From: Bacteroidota bacterium
Lineage (GTDB): Bacteria > Bacteroidota > Bacteroidia > Chitinophagales > Chitinophagaceae
Length of the DNA stretch: 64,000 bases
Assembly: GCA_018267615.1 (NCBI GenBank)
Contig: JAFDYD010000004.1
Coordinates: 78,139 to 142,138 of the forward strand
Direction: 5' to 3'
In this document: one piece after another, positions 15,281-25,299 of the stretch
How positions within the stretch are numbered: the stretch's first letter is position 1
Layout: each line of letters opens with the position of its first letter
Program-made: the position numbers and the translations under genes
The notes under the pieces: model-generated
Databases searched by the model: none
What the model was told of the DNA's origin: nothing
What the model saw: only the letters and a program-made list of their open reading frames with translations

Positions 15281-17722
15281 TTGAAAAAAACGTTACGATA
15301 TCTTTTGCGAATCATCGCAGGAACAATCATCCTGTTTCTACTCATTTGCGTGGCAGCATGGATTTATATTTCGTACAATAAAGCATCCATTCTCCAAACC
15401 GTAAAAAAAGAATTAAACAGCAGGATAAACGGCCAAATTTCAATTGGCGATATCGATGCGAGTTTTTTTCAAACATTTCCCAATGTATCGTTCGGATTGA
15501 CGAACGTTACTATCCGGGACAGTTTGTGGAGACAACATCATCATGATTTGCTTCAGGCCAATAAAATTTTTGCCAACCTCAATATTTTTAAACTTTTTAC
15601 CGGACAACTCTACGTTGATAAAGTCATTATCGACAAAGCAACTATTTATTTATATACAGATTCTACCGGTTATGATAACACGAAAATTGTAAAGGCCCAA
15701 AAATCGGCTTCAACTACAAAATCTTCTCATATCCCTTCGATAGAAATAAAGAATTCGAAATTATTTGTCGAGAAAGCAGATAGGAACAAATTTTTCAGTT
15801 TTGGTATCGATAAATTAACGGCGAAAGCAAAAGAATCCGAAGAAGGGAAACCAGTTTTATTTAATATCAATCTATCTGCTGTTATTCATACCATGGCATT
15901 CAACAGAGATCATGGAAGCTTTGTAGAAGAAAAGCCTGTGTCCGGTAAATTCAAAATAGAGTTCAATCCCAATAGTAAAATATTAGAATTTGAAAACATA
16001 AAATTATCCGTCGATCGTCATCCGTTTATTTTTACCGGCAAATTCTTTTTGAATGAAGCTCCTGCTCCTTTTAAACTCTCGATACAAACTGAAAATATTT
16101 CTTATAGAAATGCTACGTCTTTATTAACGCCAAATATCAGGAAGAAAATGGATCTCTATGATATCGGTGAAAATATTATCAGGATCAATACAACATTAGA
16201 CGGCACCGATCCGGAAGATCACAACCCCATTGTTAAAATAAATATGACTGTCAAGAACAGCGTTATCACTACTCCGTTCGCAAATTTTTCCAACGCTTCT
16301 TTCAACGGAACTTTTACAAACGAGGTTGTCAAAGGCCAGGGGCGCGTTGATCAGAATTCGTCTTTGACATTCAAATCTTTTTCAGGAACATGGCAAAACG
16401 TAAAATTAAATTCCGATACAGTCATCGTCACCAATCTTGTTCAACCGTTTTTGTCCTGTGATTTTCATTCTGACTTTGATGTAACTGCTCTCAACACACT
16501 TACAGATTACCAAACCATTGAATTTACGAAGGGAAAAGGCATCTTGAACATTGTATATCACGGCCCGATTCAGGAAGACGATAGCCTTGAGCGCAGTATA
16601 AACGGCACCATCGTTCTTGATTCTGCTTCATTCAATTATTTACCAAGAAGTTTTTCTTTGAAAGACTGTTCTGGAAAAATCCGGTTCATGGATAAGGATA
16701 TGTTTATGGAAGATTTCGTGGCACACACATCAGGGAGTGAATTAAATATCAACGCCGATATCAAAAACCTTTTTTCGTTGATTGATAAAAACAGTGAAAA
16801 GCCGGTCCTAAATTGTTTAATAAATTCTCCCAAATTAAATATTGATGATTTTACAGCTTTTTTAAAAAGGAAAAAAGTAGCTGTCGAAAAGAAGAAAAGA
16901 AAAATCCTTTTTGTTAAAACAGTATCTAAAATAATGGCTGTGTTGAACGACGCAGAAGTTCGTTTACGATTGAATGCAAAACAACTCACTTATAAAAATT
17001 TCAATGCAACGAATGTTTCATCGGGTATTTTACTCAACACTGATAAGGTTCAGTTAAATGATCTCCGGCTTTCTCATGCGGGCGGCTCATTAATTTTAAA
17101 TGGTTCGTTGTTAAATAATGGCGAAGAAAATTCTGTTTTATTGCGCACCAAAATGAGTAAAATGGATATCAATAAATTGTTTTCCTCCTTTGATAATTTT
17201 GGTCAACATGGCATCGTCGATAAAAATATCAAAGGAAAAATAGACGCGGATGTGAATTTAAGCGGATTAATTTCTGCTAAGGCCGAAATAATTTCAAATA
17301 GTTTAAAAGGAACAATTGATTTCAATATACGTGACGGTGAATTGATTCAATTTGAGCCGGTGGAAAAAATATCGCAATTCGCTTTTAAGAATCGTGATTT
17401 TTCGGATATACAATTTGCTGAATTGAAAAACAAACTCGTCGTAAATGGATCAGAAATAAAAGTAAACCGCATGGAAATTCATTCTACCGTACTCGTGATG
17501 TTCGTAGAAGGAATATACGATATGAAAAAAGGTACCGACATGAGCATTCAAATTCCATTAAGCAATCTCAAAGAAAAAAACCTGGATATTGAGAAGGCCA
17601 ATCGAGGCGTAAAAACAAAAACCGGCGTGAGTGTTCGCCTGCGCGCCAAAACCGGTGATGACGGAAAATTAAAAATTAGTTGGGATCCATTCAAGAAGGC
17701 ATTAAAAAGTAAGAAGACATAA
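15281..17722 (+). CDS. AsmA-like inner-membrane-anchored protein
   Basis: The 813-residue protein has one N-terminal transmembrane helix (LRIIAGTIILFLLICVAAWIYI) followed by a long beta-strand-rich periplasmic region. AsmA signatures are present: ISIGDIDASFFQTFPNVSFGL near the N-terminus and a C-terminal repeat region with KGTIDFNIRDGELIQFEPVEKI and AFKNRDFSDIQF. AsmA/TamB-type proteins are thought to bridge the envelope and move or balance phospholipids. The start at 15281 is TTG, and I see no better in-frame ATG upstream of the helix. It is followed by a small hairpin and then uvrB. Confidence 0.85.
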   Translation: MKKTLRYLLRIIAGTIILFLLICVAAWIYISYNKASILQTVKKELNSRINGQISIGDIDASFFQTFPNVSFGLTNVTIRDSLWRQHHHDLLQANKIFANLNIFKLFTGQLYVDKVIIDKATIYLYTDSTGYDNTKIVKAQKSASTTKSSHIPSIEIKNSKLFVEKADRNKFFSFGIDKLTAKAKESEEGKPVLFNINLSAVIHTMAFNRDHGSFVEEKPVSGKFKIEFNPNSKILEFENIKLSVDRHPFIFTGKFFLNEAPAPFKLSIQTENISYRNATSLLTPNIRKKMDLYDIGENIIRINTTLDGTDPEDHNPIVKINMTVKNSVITTPFANFSNASFNGTFTNEVVKGQGRVDQNSSLTFKSFSGTWQNVKLNSDTVIVTNLVQPFLSCDFHSDFDVTALNTLTDYQTIEFTKGKGILNIVYHGPIQEDDSLERSINGTIVLDSASFNYLPRSFSLKDCSGKIRFMDKDMFMEDFVAHTSGSELNINADIKNLFSLIDKNSEKPVLNCLINSPKLNIDDFTAFLKRKKVAVEKKKRKILFVKTVSKIMAVLNDAEVRLRLNAKQLTYKNFNATNVSSGILLNTDKVQLNDLRLSHAGGSLILNGSLLNNGEENSVLLRTKMSKMDINKLFSSFDNFGQHGIVDKNIKGKIDADVNLSGLISAKAEIISNSLKGTIDFNIRDGELIQFEPVEKISQFAFKNRDFSDIQFAELKNKLVVNGSEIKVNRMEIHSTVLVMFVEGIYDMKKGTDMSIQIPLSNLKEKNLDIEKANRGVKTKTGVSVRLRAKTGDDGKLKISWDPFKKALKSKKT

Positions 17723-17730
17723 TAAGTTAT

Positions 17731-17806
17731 CACAAGACACAAGATACAAGATACAAGGTACAAGTCAAGAGTCACCTTGTACCTTGTATCTTGTGACTTG
17801 TACCTT
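17731..17806. repeat. Palindrome P2 built of ACAAGRY words
   Basis: The left arm iterates a seven-base word (ACAAGAC, ACAAGAT, ACAAGAT, ACAAGGT, ACAAG) and the right arm is its mirror (CTTGTACCTTGTATCTTGTG). The inner 18 bases, CAAGATACAAGGTACAAG, are perfectly complementary; the outer words pair imperfectly. It starts 8 bases after the AsmA stop and ends 57 bases before the uvrB start. Confidence 0.85.
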
Positions 17807-17863
17807 AACATTGCATTCTCGATTTTCGTCGGTAAATTTACAGGCTTCGAAAAAATCGATTTC

Positions 17864-19903
17864 ATGGAATTCAAACTTCATTCTCAATATAAGCCTGCGG
17901 GTGACCAACCGGAAGCAATCAGGCAACTGACCGAAGGAATTTTGCAGGGAGAACAATACCAGACATTACTGGGTGTCACTGGATCTGGCAAAACATTTAC
18001 GATCGCAAATGTGATACAGAATGTACAGAAGCCGACGCTTGTACTGACTCATAATAAAACCTTGGTGGCTCAGCTATACGGCGAATTCAAACATTTTTTT
18101 CCTGATAATGCCGTCGGCTATTTCGTTTCTTATTATGACTACTATCAGCCAGAAGCGTATATGCCTGTCAGTGATGTTTATATTGAAAAAGATTTGTCCA
18201 TTAACGAAGAGCTTGACAGATTACGTTTGCATGCAACGACGGAATTATTAAGTGGGCGAAGAGATATCATCGTTGTTGCGTCGGTTAGTTGCATCTATGG
18301 TATCGGAAATCCAGAAGAATTTGAAAATGGTATTGTGAGAATTCGTGAAGGGCAAACTATATCCCGGCAAGGCTTCTTGCATTCGCTTGTAAATTCTTTG
18401 TATAATCGCAACCAGGAAGAATTTAAGCGTGGAAGTTTTCGTGTGAAAGGAGATACAGTGGACGTTAACCTGCCTTATCTTAATTATGGTTACCGCATTA
18501 CTTTTTTTGGAGATACCATTGAAGAAATAGAAAGTTTCGATGTGCAGACCGGTAAGCGTATGTTGAGAATGCCTAACGCTGCCATTTTTCCTGCTAATCT
18601 TTATCTCGCACCGAAAGAAATGTTGCAACAAGTACTTTATGAAATACAGGACGAGCTTGCTGCACAGGTAACTTATTTTAAAAATTCCGGAAAATTTATC
18701 GAAGCACAAAGATTGAGTGAACGTGTAAATTTTGATGTGGAAATGATTCGCGAGCTCGGCTATTGTAATGGTGTAGAAAACTATTCCAGATTTTTTGACA
18801 GAAGAAAACCCGGCACAAGGCCTTTCTGCCTGTTAGATTATTTCCCAAAAGATTTTCTTTGTGTAATCGATGAGAGTCATCAAACAATTCCGCAAGTAAG
18901 TGGAATGTATGGTGGCGACAGGAGCCGCAAATTAATATTGGTGGATTATGGTTTCCGCCTGCCTTCTGCATTGGATAATCGACCATTGAATTTTCACGAA
19001 TTTGAATCGATGTTAAATCAGACAATATACGTCTCTGCAACTCCTGGTGAATACGAATTAGAAAAAACTGGTGGTGTGGTTGTTGAACAAGTTGTTCGTC
19101 CAACTGGCCTGTTAGATCCGCCAATAGAAATTCGTCCCAGCCTTAATCAAATTGACGATCTGCTTGACGAAATTGAAAAGCGAATAACAAAGGGAGACAG
19201 AATTTTAGTAACAACGTTGACCAAACGCATGGCAGAAGAAATGGACAAATATCTCCATCGACTAAATATTAAATCAAAATATATTCACAGTGAAGTGGAT
19301 ACTTTAGAACGTGTTGAGATACTGCGCCAGTTGAGATTAGGAGAGATTGATGTGCTGGTTGGTGTAAATTTATTGAGAGAAGGGTTGGATCTTCCTGAAG
19401 TTTCTCTTGTGGCCATTCTCGACGCAGATAAGGAAGGATTTCTTCGCAATGAGCGATCGCTTACTCAGACTGCCGGCCGCGCCGCAAGAAATGTGGATGG
19501 ACTTGTAATTTTCTATGCCGATATTATGACAGAAAGCATGCAACGAACGATTGACGAAACTTCAAGACGTCGCGAAAAACAAATCACTTACAACACTGAA
19601 CATAATATCATACCAAAGACAATTACCAAATCAAAACAACAGGTGTTTGCGCAAACATCTGTGCTGGATATTAAGGGCTACGATCCGGAAAATCCCTACG
19701 CCATTGCACCGGGAGAAGATTTGGTGACAGTTGCCGCGGAAGAACAACAGGATTATAAAACAATTCCGCAGGTGGAAAAAGAAATTATAAGAATTAAAAA
19801 AGAAATGGAAAAGGCAGCAAGAGATCTGGATTTTATGGAAGCAGCAAGATTGAGAGATAATATGTTTCTATTACAAAAGAAATTATCTGAAATGAAAAAT
19901 TAA
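17864..19903 (+). CDS. uvrB: Excinuclease ABC subunit UvrB
   Basis: This is UvrB of 679 residues, the damage-verifying helicase-like subunit of nucleotide excision repair. The Walker A motif GVTGSGKT is at residues 37-44, the beta-hairpin YYDYYQPEAYMP that clamps damaged DNA follows, and helicase motifs include DESHQTIPQ, YVSATPGEYELE and QTAGRAARN. The C-terminal UVR coiled coil that contacts UvrC is at about 640-675. I chose ATG 17864 because MEFKLHSQYKPAGDQPEAI is the normal N-terminus; the open frame extends 29 codons upstream into the palindrome. It lies 60 bases before polA, giving a repair gene pair. Confidence 0.97.
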   Translation: MEFKLHSQYKPAGDQPEAIRQLTEGILQGEQYQTLLGVTGSGKTFTIANVIQNVQKPTLVLTHNKTLVAQLYGEFKHFFPDNAVGYFVSYYDYYQPEAYMPVSDVYIEKDLSINEELDRLRLHATTELLSGRRDIIVVASVSCIYGIGNPEEFENGIVRIREGQTISRQGFLHSLVNSLYNRNQEEFKRGSFRVKGDTVDVNLPYLNYGYRITFFGDTIEEIESFDVQTGKRMLRMPNAAIFPANLYLAPKEMLQQVLYEIQDELAAQVTYFKNSGKFIEAQRLSERVNFDVEMIRELGYCNGVENYSRFFDRRKPGTRPFCLLDYFPKDFLCVIDESHQTIPQVSGMYGGDRSRKLILVDYGFRLPSALDNRPLNFHEFESMLNQTIYVSATPGEYELEKTGGVVVEQVVRPTGLLDPPIEIRPSLNQIDDLLDEIEKRITKGDRILVTTLTKRMAEEMDKYLHRLNIKSKYIHSEVDTLERVEILRQLRLGEIDVLVGVNLLREGLDLPEVSLVAILDADKEGFLRNERSLTQTAGRAARNVDGLVIFYADIMTESMQRTIDETSRRREKQITYNTEHNIIPKTITKSKQQVFAQTSVLDIKGYDPENPYAIAPGEDLVTVAAEEQQDYKTIPQVEKEIIRIKKEMEKAARDLDFMEAARLRDNMFLLQKKLSEMKN

Positions 19904-19963
19904 TAGTTTCGCAGTTCGTCCCGCTCGTCAACCATCAAATCCTAACTTTCTACAAAAAAAATT

Positions 19964-22795
19964 ATGGAAAAAAAATTATTTCTTTTGGATGCAATGGCTC
20001 TTATTTTCCGCGCGTATTATGCATTGATACGAAATCCACGCATCACATCAAAAGGAAAAAATACAAATGCACAATTTGGATTTACAAATACATTGGTCGA
20101 ATTGATCAATAACCAAAAGCCTTCTCACATGGCAGTGTGTTTTGACACGGAAGCACCAACTGAAAGACATGTCGATTTCACAGATTATAAAGCAAACCGC
20201 CAGGATGCACCAGAAGATTTGTTGATTGCAATTCCGGATATCAAGCGTATCATAAAAGGATTTAATATTCCTATTGTCGAGATAGACGGGTACGAAGCTG
20301 ATGACGTAGTAGGCACATTAAGCAAACAAGCTGCCGCAGCCGGCTATGAAGTATTTATGGTTACGCCAGATAAAGACTATGGACAATTAGTAAGTGATCG
20401 CATAAAAATTTACAAGCCGGGTTACCAGGGTGGCGAAGTTGAAATTATTGGACCAAATGAGGTTTTATCAAAATGGAACATCAAAGAAATATCACAGGTC
20501 ATCGACATATTGGGATTGATGGGAGATGCGGTTGACAATATACCGGGTATTCCTGGTGTTGGAGAAAAAACGGCGGCCAAATTATTAGCAGAGTATGGTA
20601 CGTTAGAGAATGTGGTGGCAAACGCTGATAAAATCAAAGGAGCATTGGGAGAAAAAGTAAAAGCAGGAAAGGATCTTGCCATCATAAGTAAAAAACTCGC
20701 GACCATCATAACTGATGTGCCTGTTCAATTTCACGAAGAGGATTTCAAGTTGAAAGAAATGAATAAGGATATATTGAAGGATGTGTTTGGCGAACTTGAA
20801 TTCAGATCTGCTGCAAAAAGAATTCTTGGCGAAGAAATTCCTGCAAGCAATGGACAAAAGCCTGCGGCACCCGAGGGTGTACAGCAGGACTTATTCGGAA
20901 ATGTTGTCGAAAAAAATGCAAAAGCAAAACCGGTAGCCGAAGGTGAAGAAGATGAAAAACCGGGTTTGCAGGCGGAAAAAAATATTTCGAATACGCCTCA
21001 CCGGTATGTTGCTGTTCAGACTGAAGAAGAAATAAAAAATCTTGTTAAGCAATTGATGCTACAACCAGAAATATGTTTTGATACCGAAACAACAGGCATT
21101 GATGCCAATGATGTGGAACTGGTTGGTCTCAGCTTTGCATTTATCCCGGGTGAAGCATATTATATTCCTTGCCCCGCCGATCAAAATACCACCAAAAAAA
21201 TTCTCGCACAATTTGCTCCTTTATTCAATGACGAAAAAAAAATATGGATCGGGCAAAATTTAAAATATGATATGCTGGTATTGAAATGGTATGATATAGA
21301 AATAAAAGGAGAAATCTTTGATACCATGCTCGCGCATTATGTTATTGAACCAGATGGCAAAAGAGGAATGGATCTCTTAAGCGCACAATACTTAAAATAT
21401 GAGCCTGTTCATATTGAAGAGCTGATCGGGAAAAAAGGGAAGACGCAGGGCAATATGCGCGATGTTGAAATAGAAAAAATAAAAGACTATGCTGCCGAAG
21501 ATGCTGATATCACGCTTCAGTTAAAACATGTTTTTACACCACTGCTAAAAACAAAAGAAGTGGAAAAAGTTTTCAGCGAGGTGGAAAATCCATTGGTGAA
21601 AGTGCTTACCAGCATGGAATATGAAGGAATAAAAATAGATGTCGATTTTCTAAAACAATATTCCAAACAATTAGACAACGACGCAAAAGAAGCAGAGGAA
21701 AATGTTTATAAACAAGCGGGCGTCCGTTTTAATTTATCGTCGCCAAAACAATTGGGCGAAGTATTGTTTGAAAAATTGCAATTAGATCCTAAGGCGAAGA
21801 AAACAAAAACAGGGCAGTACGCAACCGGTGAAGATGTGCTGCTCAAATTAGCTCATCAAAATAAAATCGTTGATGATATACTCGCTTATCGCGAGTTGAC
21901 AAAATTGAAATCTACTTATGTCGACGCACTACCGGATATGATCAACCGAAAAACCGGCCGTGTGCATACAACTTATGGACAGGCTGTAGCGGTAACAGGG
22001 AGATTGGCAAGTAACAATCCCAACTTACAAAACATCCCGGTGAGGACTGAGCGCGGAAGAGAGATCAGGAAAGCATTTATTCCAAGAGATGAAAACTATA
22101 TTCTTCTTTCAACTGATTATTCGCAAATTGAATTGAGGATCGTTGCTGCAATCAGTGGAGATCCAAACATGTGCAAGGCATTTAAAGAAAATAAGGATAT
22201 CCATACAGCAACGGCTGCAAAAGTTTTTGGTGTTGACGAAAAAGATGTTACGAAGGAAATGAGGTACAAGGCTAAGAGTGTGAATTTTGGAATTATCTAT
22301 GGACAGGGTGCATTTGGCTTGGCGGATAATTTAGGCATTAGTCGAAGCGAGGCCAAGGAAATCATCGACAACTATAAAAAACAATTCGCGAACATCCAGA
22401 AGTATATGGATGATACAATCAATTTTGCCCGGGAACACGGATATGTGCAAACTTTAATGGGTCGTAAGCGTTGGTTAAGAGATATCAATTCGTCCAATTT
22501 TACGGTACGCGGATTTGCCGAACGAAATGCCATCAACTCTCCTATACAAGGCACGGCGGCTGATATGGTGAAGTTGGCAATGATAAAAATCCACAGGGAG
22601 TTTGAAAAAAACAAGTTCAGGTCCAAAATGCTGTTGCAAGTACACGATGAGTTGGTTTTTGATGCCCATAAAGATGAGGTCGAAATCATAAAACCCATCA
22701 TAATTCGTTGTATGAAAGCAGCTTTACCTCTGCCAAATGATGTACCTGCGGACGCTGGAGTCGGTACCGGACTCAACTGGCTGGAAGCTCACTAA
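19964..22795 (+). CDS. polA: DNA polymerase I
   Basis: The 943-residue protein has all three PolA activities. The N-terminal 5'-3' exonuclease/flap domain (1-290) includes LLDAMALIFRAYYAL and DNIPGIPGVGEKTA. The 3'-5' proofreading domain is apparently active, with DTETTG at about 373 and a later DADITLQ. The polymerase domain contains STDYSQIELRI at about 715 and VHDELVFD near the C-terminus. The linker (about 295-340) contains QQDLF at 307-311, which fits the beta-clamp-binding pentapeptide. It replicates and repairs DNA, filling gaps after excision, which suits its position next to uvrB. Confidence 0.97.
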   Translation: MEKKLFLLDAMALIFRAYYALIRNPRITSKGKNTNAQFGFTNTLVELINNQKPSHMAVCFDTEAPTERHVDFTDYKANRQDAPEDLLIAIPDIKRIIKGFNIPIVEIDGYEADDVVGTLSKQAAAAGYEVFMVTPDKDYGQLVSDRIKIYKPGYQGGEVEIIGPNEVLSKWNIKEISQVIDILGLMGDAVDNIPGIPGVGEKTAAKLLAEYGTLENVVANADKIKGALGEKVKAGKDLAIISKKLATIITDVPVQFHEEDFKLKEMNKDILKDVFGELEFRSAAKRILGEEIPASNGQKPAAPEGVQQDLFGNVVEKNAKAKPVAEGEEDEKPGLQAEKNISNTPHRYVAVQTEEEIKNLVKQLMLQPEICFDTETTGIDANDVELVGLSFAFIPGEAYYIPCPADQNTTKKILAQFAPLFNDEKKIWIGQNLKYDMLVLKWYDIEIKGEIFDTMLAHYVIEPDGKRGMDLLSAQYLKYEPVHIEELIGKKGKTQGNMRDVEIEKIKDYAAEDADITLQLKHVFTPLLKTKEVEKVFSEVENPLVKVLTSMEYEGIKIDVDFLKQYSKQLDNDAKEAEENVYKQAGVRFNLSSPKQLGEVLFEKLQLDPKAKKTKTGQYATGEDVLLKLAHQNKIVDDILAYRELTKLKSTYVDALPDMINRKTGRVHTTYGQAVAVTGRLASNNPNLQNIPVRTERGREIRKAFIPRDENYILLSTDYSQIELRIVAAISGDPNMCKAFKENKDIHTATAAKVFGVDEKDVTKEMRYKAKSVNFGIIYGQGAFGLADNLGISRSEAKEIIDNYKKQFANIQKYMDDTINFAREHGYVQTLMGRKRWLRDINSSNFTVRGFAERNAINSPIQGTAADMVKLAMIKIHREFEKNKFRSKMLLQVHDELVFDAHKDEVEIIKPIIIRCMKAALPLPNDVPADAGVGTGLNWLEAH

Positions 22796-22911
22796 CTGCC
22801 GGGATTTTAACATTTCTTTTAGAAATGAGGACAAAACTTTAAGACCCTTAAGAAGTCATACATGTAGTGTTAATCATGCCCGTCATGGTTCTATACTTAA
22901 AAATTTCTCAT

Positions 22912-25230
22912 ATGAAAGCATTTACTCCTAAGCTTTTTCTTCTTTGCTTCGCTGTACTAATTTTTAGCTTCAGCAAGGCCGAGACGGAATGGCCAAAAAC
23001 TATTAATGCTGCCGATGGTACGATTATTAAGGTGTATCAACCCGAACCCGAATCATTTGCAGGAAATACATTAAAATTCAGGTCTGCTATTTCTGTATCC
23101 GAAAATTCGGATAATGGAAATTCGGATCCGGTGTTTGGTACATTTTGGTCCACATCGAAAATGCAAACCGATCGTGATAACCGCACGATGATCATTGAAT
23201 CGATTAAGGTTACCGATATAAAAATTCCTTCCGTTTCAGATCAGAAAAAAATTGAGTTTATCCGGACAACATTGGAATATCAATTTCCAGATGCCGCCGG
23301 ACAATTTTCTATTGATGAAATTCTGACTTCCCTTGATCAGAACCAGGAAGCGACTAAATTATCAAACGATATAAATACAAAGCCCCCGAAACTAGTTTAT
23401 ACAAAACAGCCGTCGATGCTTGTGTTGATCGATGGCAATCCAAAGTTGCAGAGAAATTCCGACTGGAATTTAGATGTTGTCGTAAACAGTCCATTTACCA
23501 TTATAAAAAATAATGATGGACAGTTTTATCTTTTCGGCGCTCATCATTGGTATGTGGCTCCATCCGCTACCGGTCCTTATTCTTATACTAACGATAATGT
23601 TCCTCAAAATTTGAGAGATCTCGAAACTACTCTAAGACAGAAAGCTGATCAGAACGATAACAATAATAACAACACAAATAATAATAACAGCAATGCATCA
23701 CAGAATAGCGATGCGATTTATAACATCGTTGTAAGCACAGTTCCTACCGAGTTAGTTCAGTCAGCCGGAGAACCTAATTTCTCACCAATTGAAGGAACAA
23801 CTTTGTTGTTTGTAAAGAATTCTTCCAATGATATTTTCATGGATTTAAATTCTCAACAATATTTTATTTTGATATCAGGTCGTTGGTATAGGTCAAAAAA
23901 TTTGAATAACGACGACTGGCAATATATTCCTGCAGATAAACTCCCGGCAGATTTCGCAAGAATTCCTGAAGGATCTGCAAAAGATAATGTGTTAGCAAGT
24001 GTTGCCGGAACAGATGCTGCTAAAGAAGCGGTGATGGATGCGCAGATACCACAGACGGCTAAAATAAATCGTAGTACAGCTACAACAAATGTTACCTATA
24101 ACGGCGAGCCACAATTTGCTCCTATCAACGGCACGAAATTGCAGTACGCAGTTAATACTTCGTCTACTGTTCTACGTTATAAAGGATTGTTTTATGCTGT
24201 AGACAATGGAGTTTGGTTTGTATCAGATCGTCCAACGGGCCCATGGGAAGTTGCTACTGAAAGACCCGATGAAGTGGATCTCATTCCTCCAAGTTCACCA
24301 GCATACAATACAAAATATGTTTACGTGTATGATGTAACTCCTGACTACGTGTACATGGGTTATACTCCAGGATATCTGAATAGTTATGTGTATGGACCAA
24401 CCGTTGTTTACGGAACTGGTTTCTATTATGATCCATGGTGGGGTGGATATTATTATCCAAGACCTTGGTCATGGGGATTCAACTTCGGTTATAACCCTTG
24501 GTATGGTTGGAGTTTTGGATTTGGATATAGCTGGGGCTGGTTCAACTCTGGTTGGGGTTGGGGTGGATGGCATGGCGGCTGGTGGGGCCCTTCAATTTAT
24601 CATCCATGCTATTACTATGGATGGCACGGAGGAGCTCGTCCTTACGGATACTATGGAAGAAATGTTTATGTAAATAATTATAATGTTCGTTACAACAACA
24701 ACATTTATCAAAACCGTGGCGGCATCGCAACAAGAGGAAACCTGAGATATGGTCCAAGCAATCCGAGACAAACATCGATGAGACCGCAACCGAACGGCGG
24801 TGGTGGTGGAAATTTCAACGGCAGACCTTCGCCTAACAGTACAAGTGGAGGAGGATTCAATCGTTCGAATGAACAAAGTAATTCCAGATCTCGAAATATT
24901 TTCTCTGACAGACAAGGTAACGTATATCAAAGAGCAGAGCAGGGACAATGGCAACAGCGTGAGAACAGACAGTGGAGACCAGTAACAGGAAATACGCAAC
25001 CGGATGTGATAAGAAATTTGAACAGGCAGCAACAGATGCGTGATCGCGGTGAAATGAGAGCGCAGAATTTTGAAAGAGCAAGAAGCAATTCATTCAATGG
25101 AGGAGGCGGTGGCAGACCTTCATTCGGTGGAGGCGGGGGTGGTGGTAGCAGACCTTCCTTTGGTGGAGGTGGCGGTGGCACAAGATCCTCTGGCGGTGGT
25201 GGAGGTGGTGGAAGATCCGGTAGAAGATGA
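22912..25230 (+). CDS. Exported Tyr/Trp/Gly-rich protein of unknown function
   Basis: The 772-residue product begins with a signal peptide (MKAFTPKLFLLCFAVLIFSFSKA). About 210 globular residues follow, then an Asn-rich linker (about 248-263), then repeats of about 40 residues with the pattern NGTKLQYAVNTSSTVLRYKGLFY and WYRSKN. A low-complexity core rich in Tyr, Trp and Gly (about 470-600, for example DPWWGGYYYPRPWSWG) comes next. The final 60 residues are Arg- and Gly-rich with RPSFGGGGGGG repeats. The design suggests a surface or matrix protein that stacks on carbohydrate. I do not recognise a characterised family. I chose ATG 22912 to place the signal at the N-terminus. A strong terminator follows. 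Confidence 0.75.
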   Translation: MKAFTPKLFLLCFAVLIFSFSKAETEWPKTINAADGTIIKVYQPEPESFAGNTLKFRSAISVSENSDNGNSDPVFGTFWSTSKMQTDRDNRTMIIESIKVTDIKIPSVSDQKKIEFIRTTLEYQFPDAAGQFSIDEILTSLDQNQEATKLSNDINTKPPKLVYTKQPSMLVLIDGNPKLQRNSDWNLDVVVNSPFTIIKNNDGQFYLFGAHHWYVAPSATGPYSYTNDNVPQNLRDLETTLRQKADQNDNNNNNTNNNNSNASQNSDAIYNIVVSTVPTELVQSAGEPNFSPIEGTTLLFVKNSSNDIFMDLNSQQYFILISGRWYRSKNLNNDDWQYIPADKLPADFARIPEGSAKDNVLASVAGTDAAKEAVMDAQIPQTAKINRSTATTNVTYNGEPQFAPINGTKLQYAVNTSSTVLRYKGLFYAVDNGVWFVSDRPTGPWEVATERPDEVDLIPPSSPAYNTKYVYVYDVTPDYVYMGYTPGYLNSYVYGPTVVYGTGFYYDPWWGGYYYPRPWSWGFNFGYNPWYGWSFGFGYSWGWFNSGWGWGGWHGGWWGPSIYHPCYYYGWHGGARPYGYYGRNVYVNNYNVRYNNNIYQNRGGIATRGNLRYGPSNPRQTSMRPQPNGGGGGNFNGRPSPNSTSGGGFNRSNEQSNSRSRNIFSDRQGNVYQRAEQGQWQQRENRQWRPVTGNTQPDVIRNLNRQQQMRDRGEMRAQNFERARSNSFNGGGGGRPSFGGGGGGGSRPSFGGGGGGTRSSGGGGGGGRSGRR

Positions 25231-25245
25231 TTTGAAAAAATAGTT

Positions 25246-25287
25246 AAAAGGTTAGGGAAAATTCAACAATCAACCCTAACCTTTTTT
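25246..25287 (+). terminator. Intrinsic terminator after the Tyr/Trp/Gly-rich gene
   Basis: AAAAGGTTAGGG (25246-25257) pairs perfectly with CCCTAACCTTTT (25274-25285), followed by further T residues, 16 bases after the stop codon. The sterol-desaturase gene starts immediately after, so that gene is probably transcribed by read-through or from a promoter not identified. Confidence 0.88.
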
Positions 25288-25299
25288 ATATTATTTTAT

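Noticed and set aside
24281..25181. Long open frames on the minus strand inside the Tyr/Trp/Gly-rich gene, including Pro-rich ones.
   Set aside because: They mirror the Gly-rich low-complexity repeats, have no start context or promoter, and the plus-strand product has a clear signal peptide.
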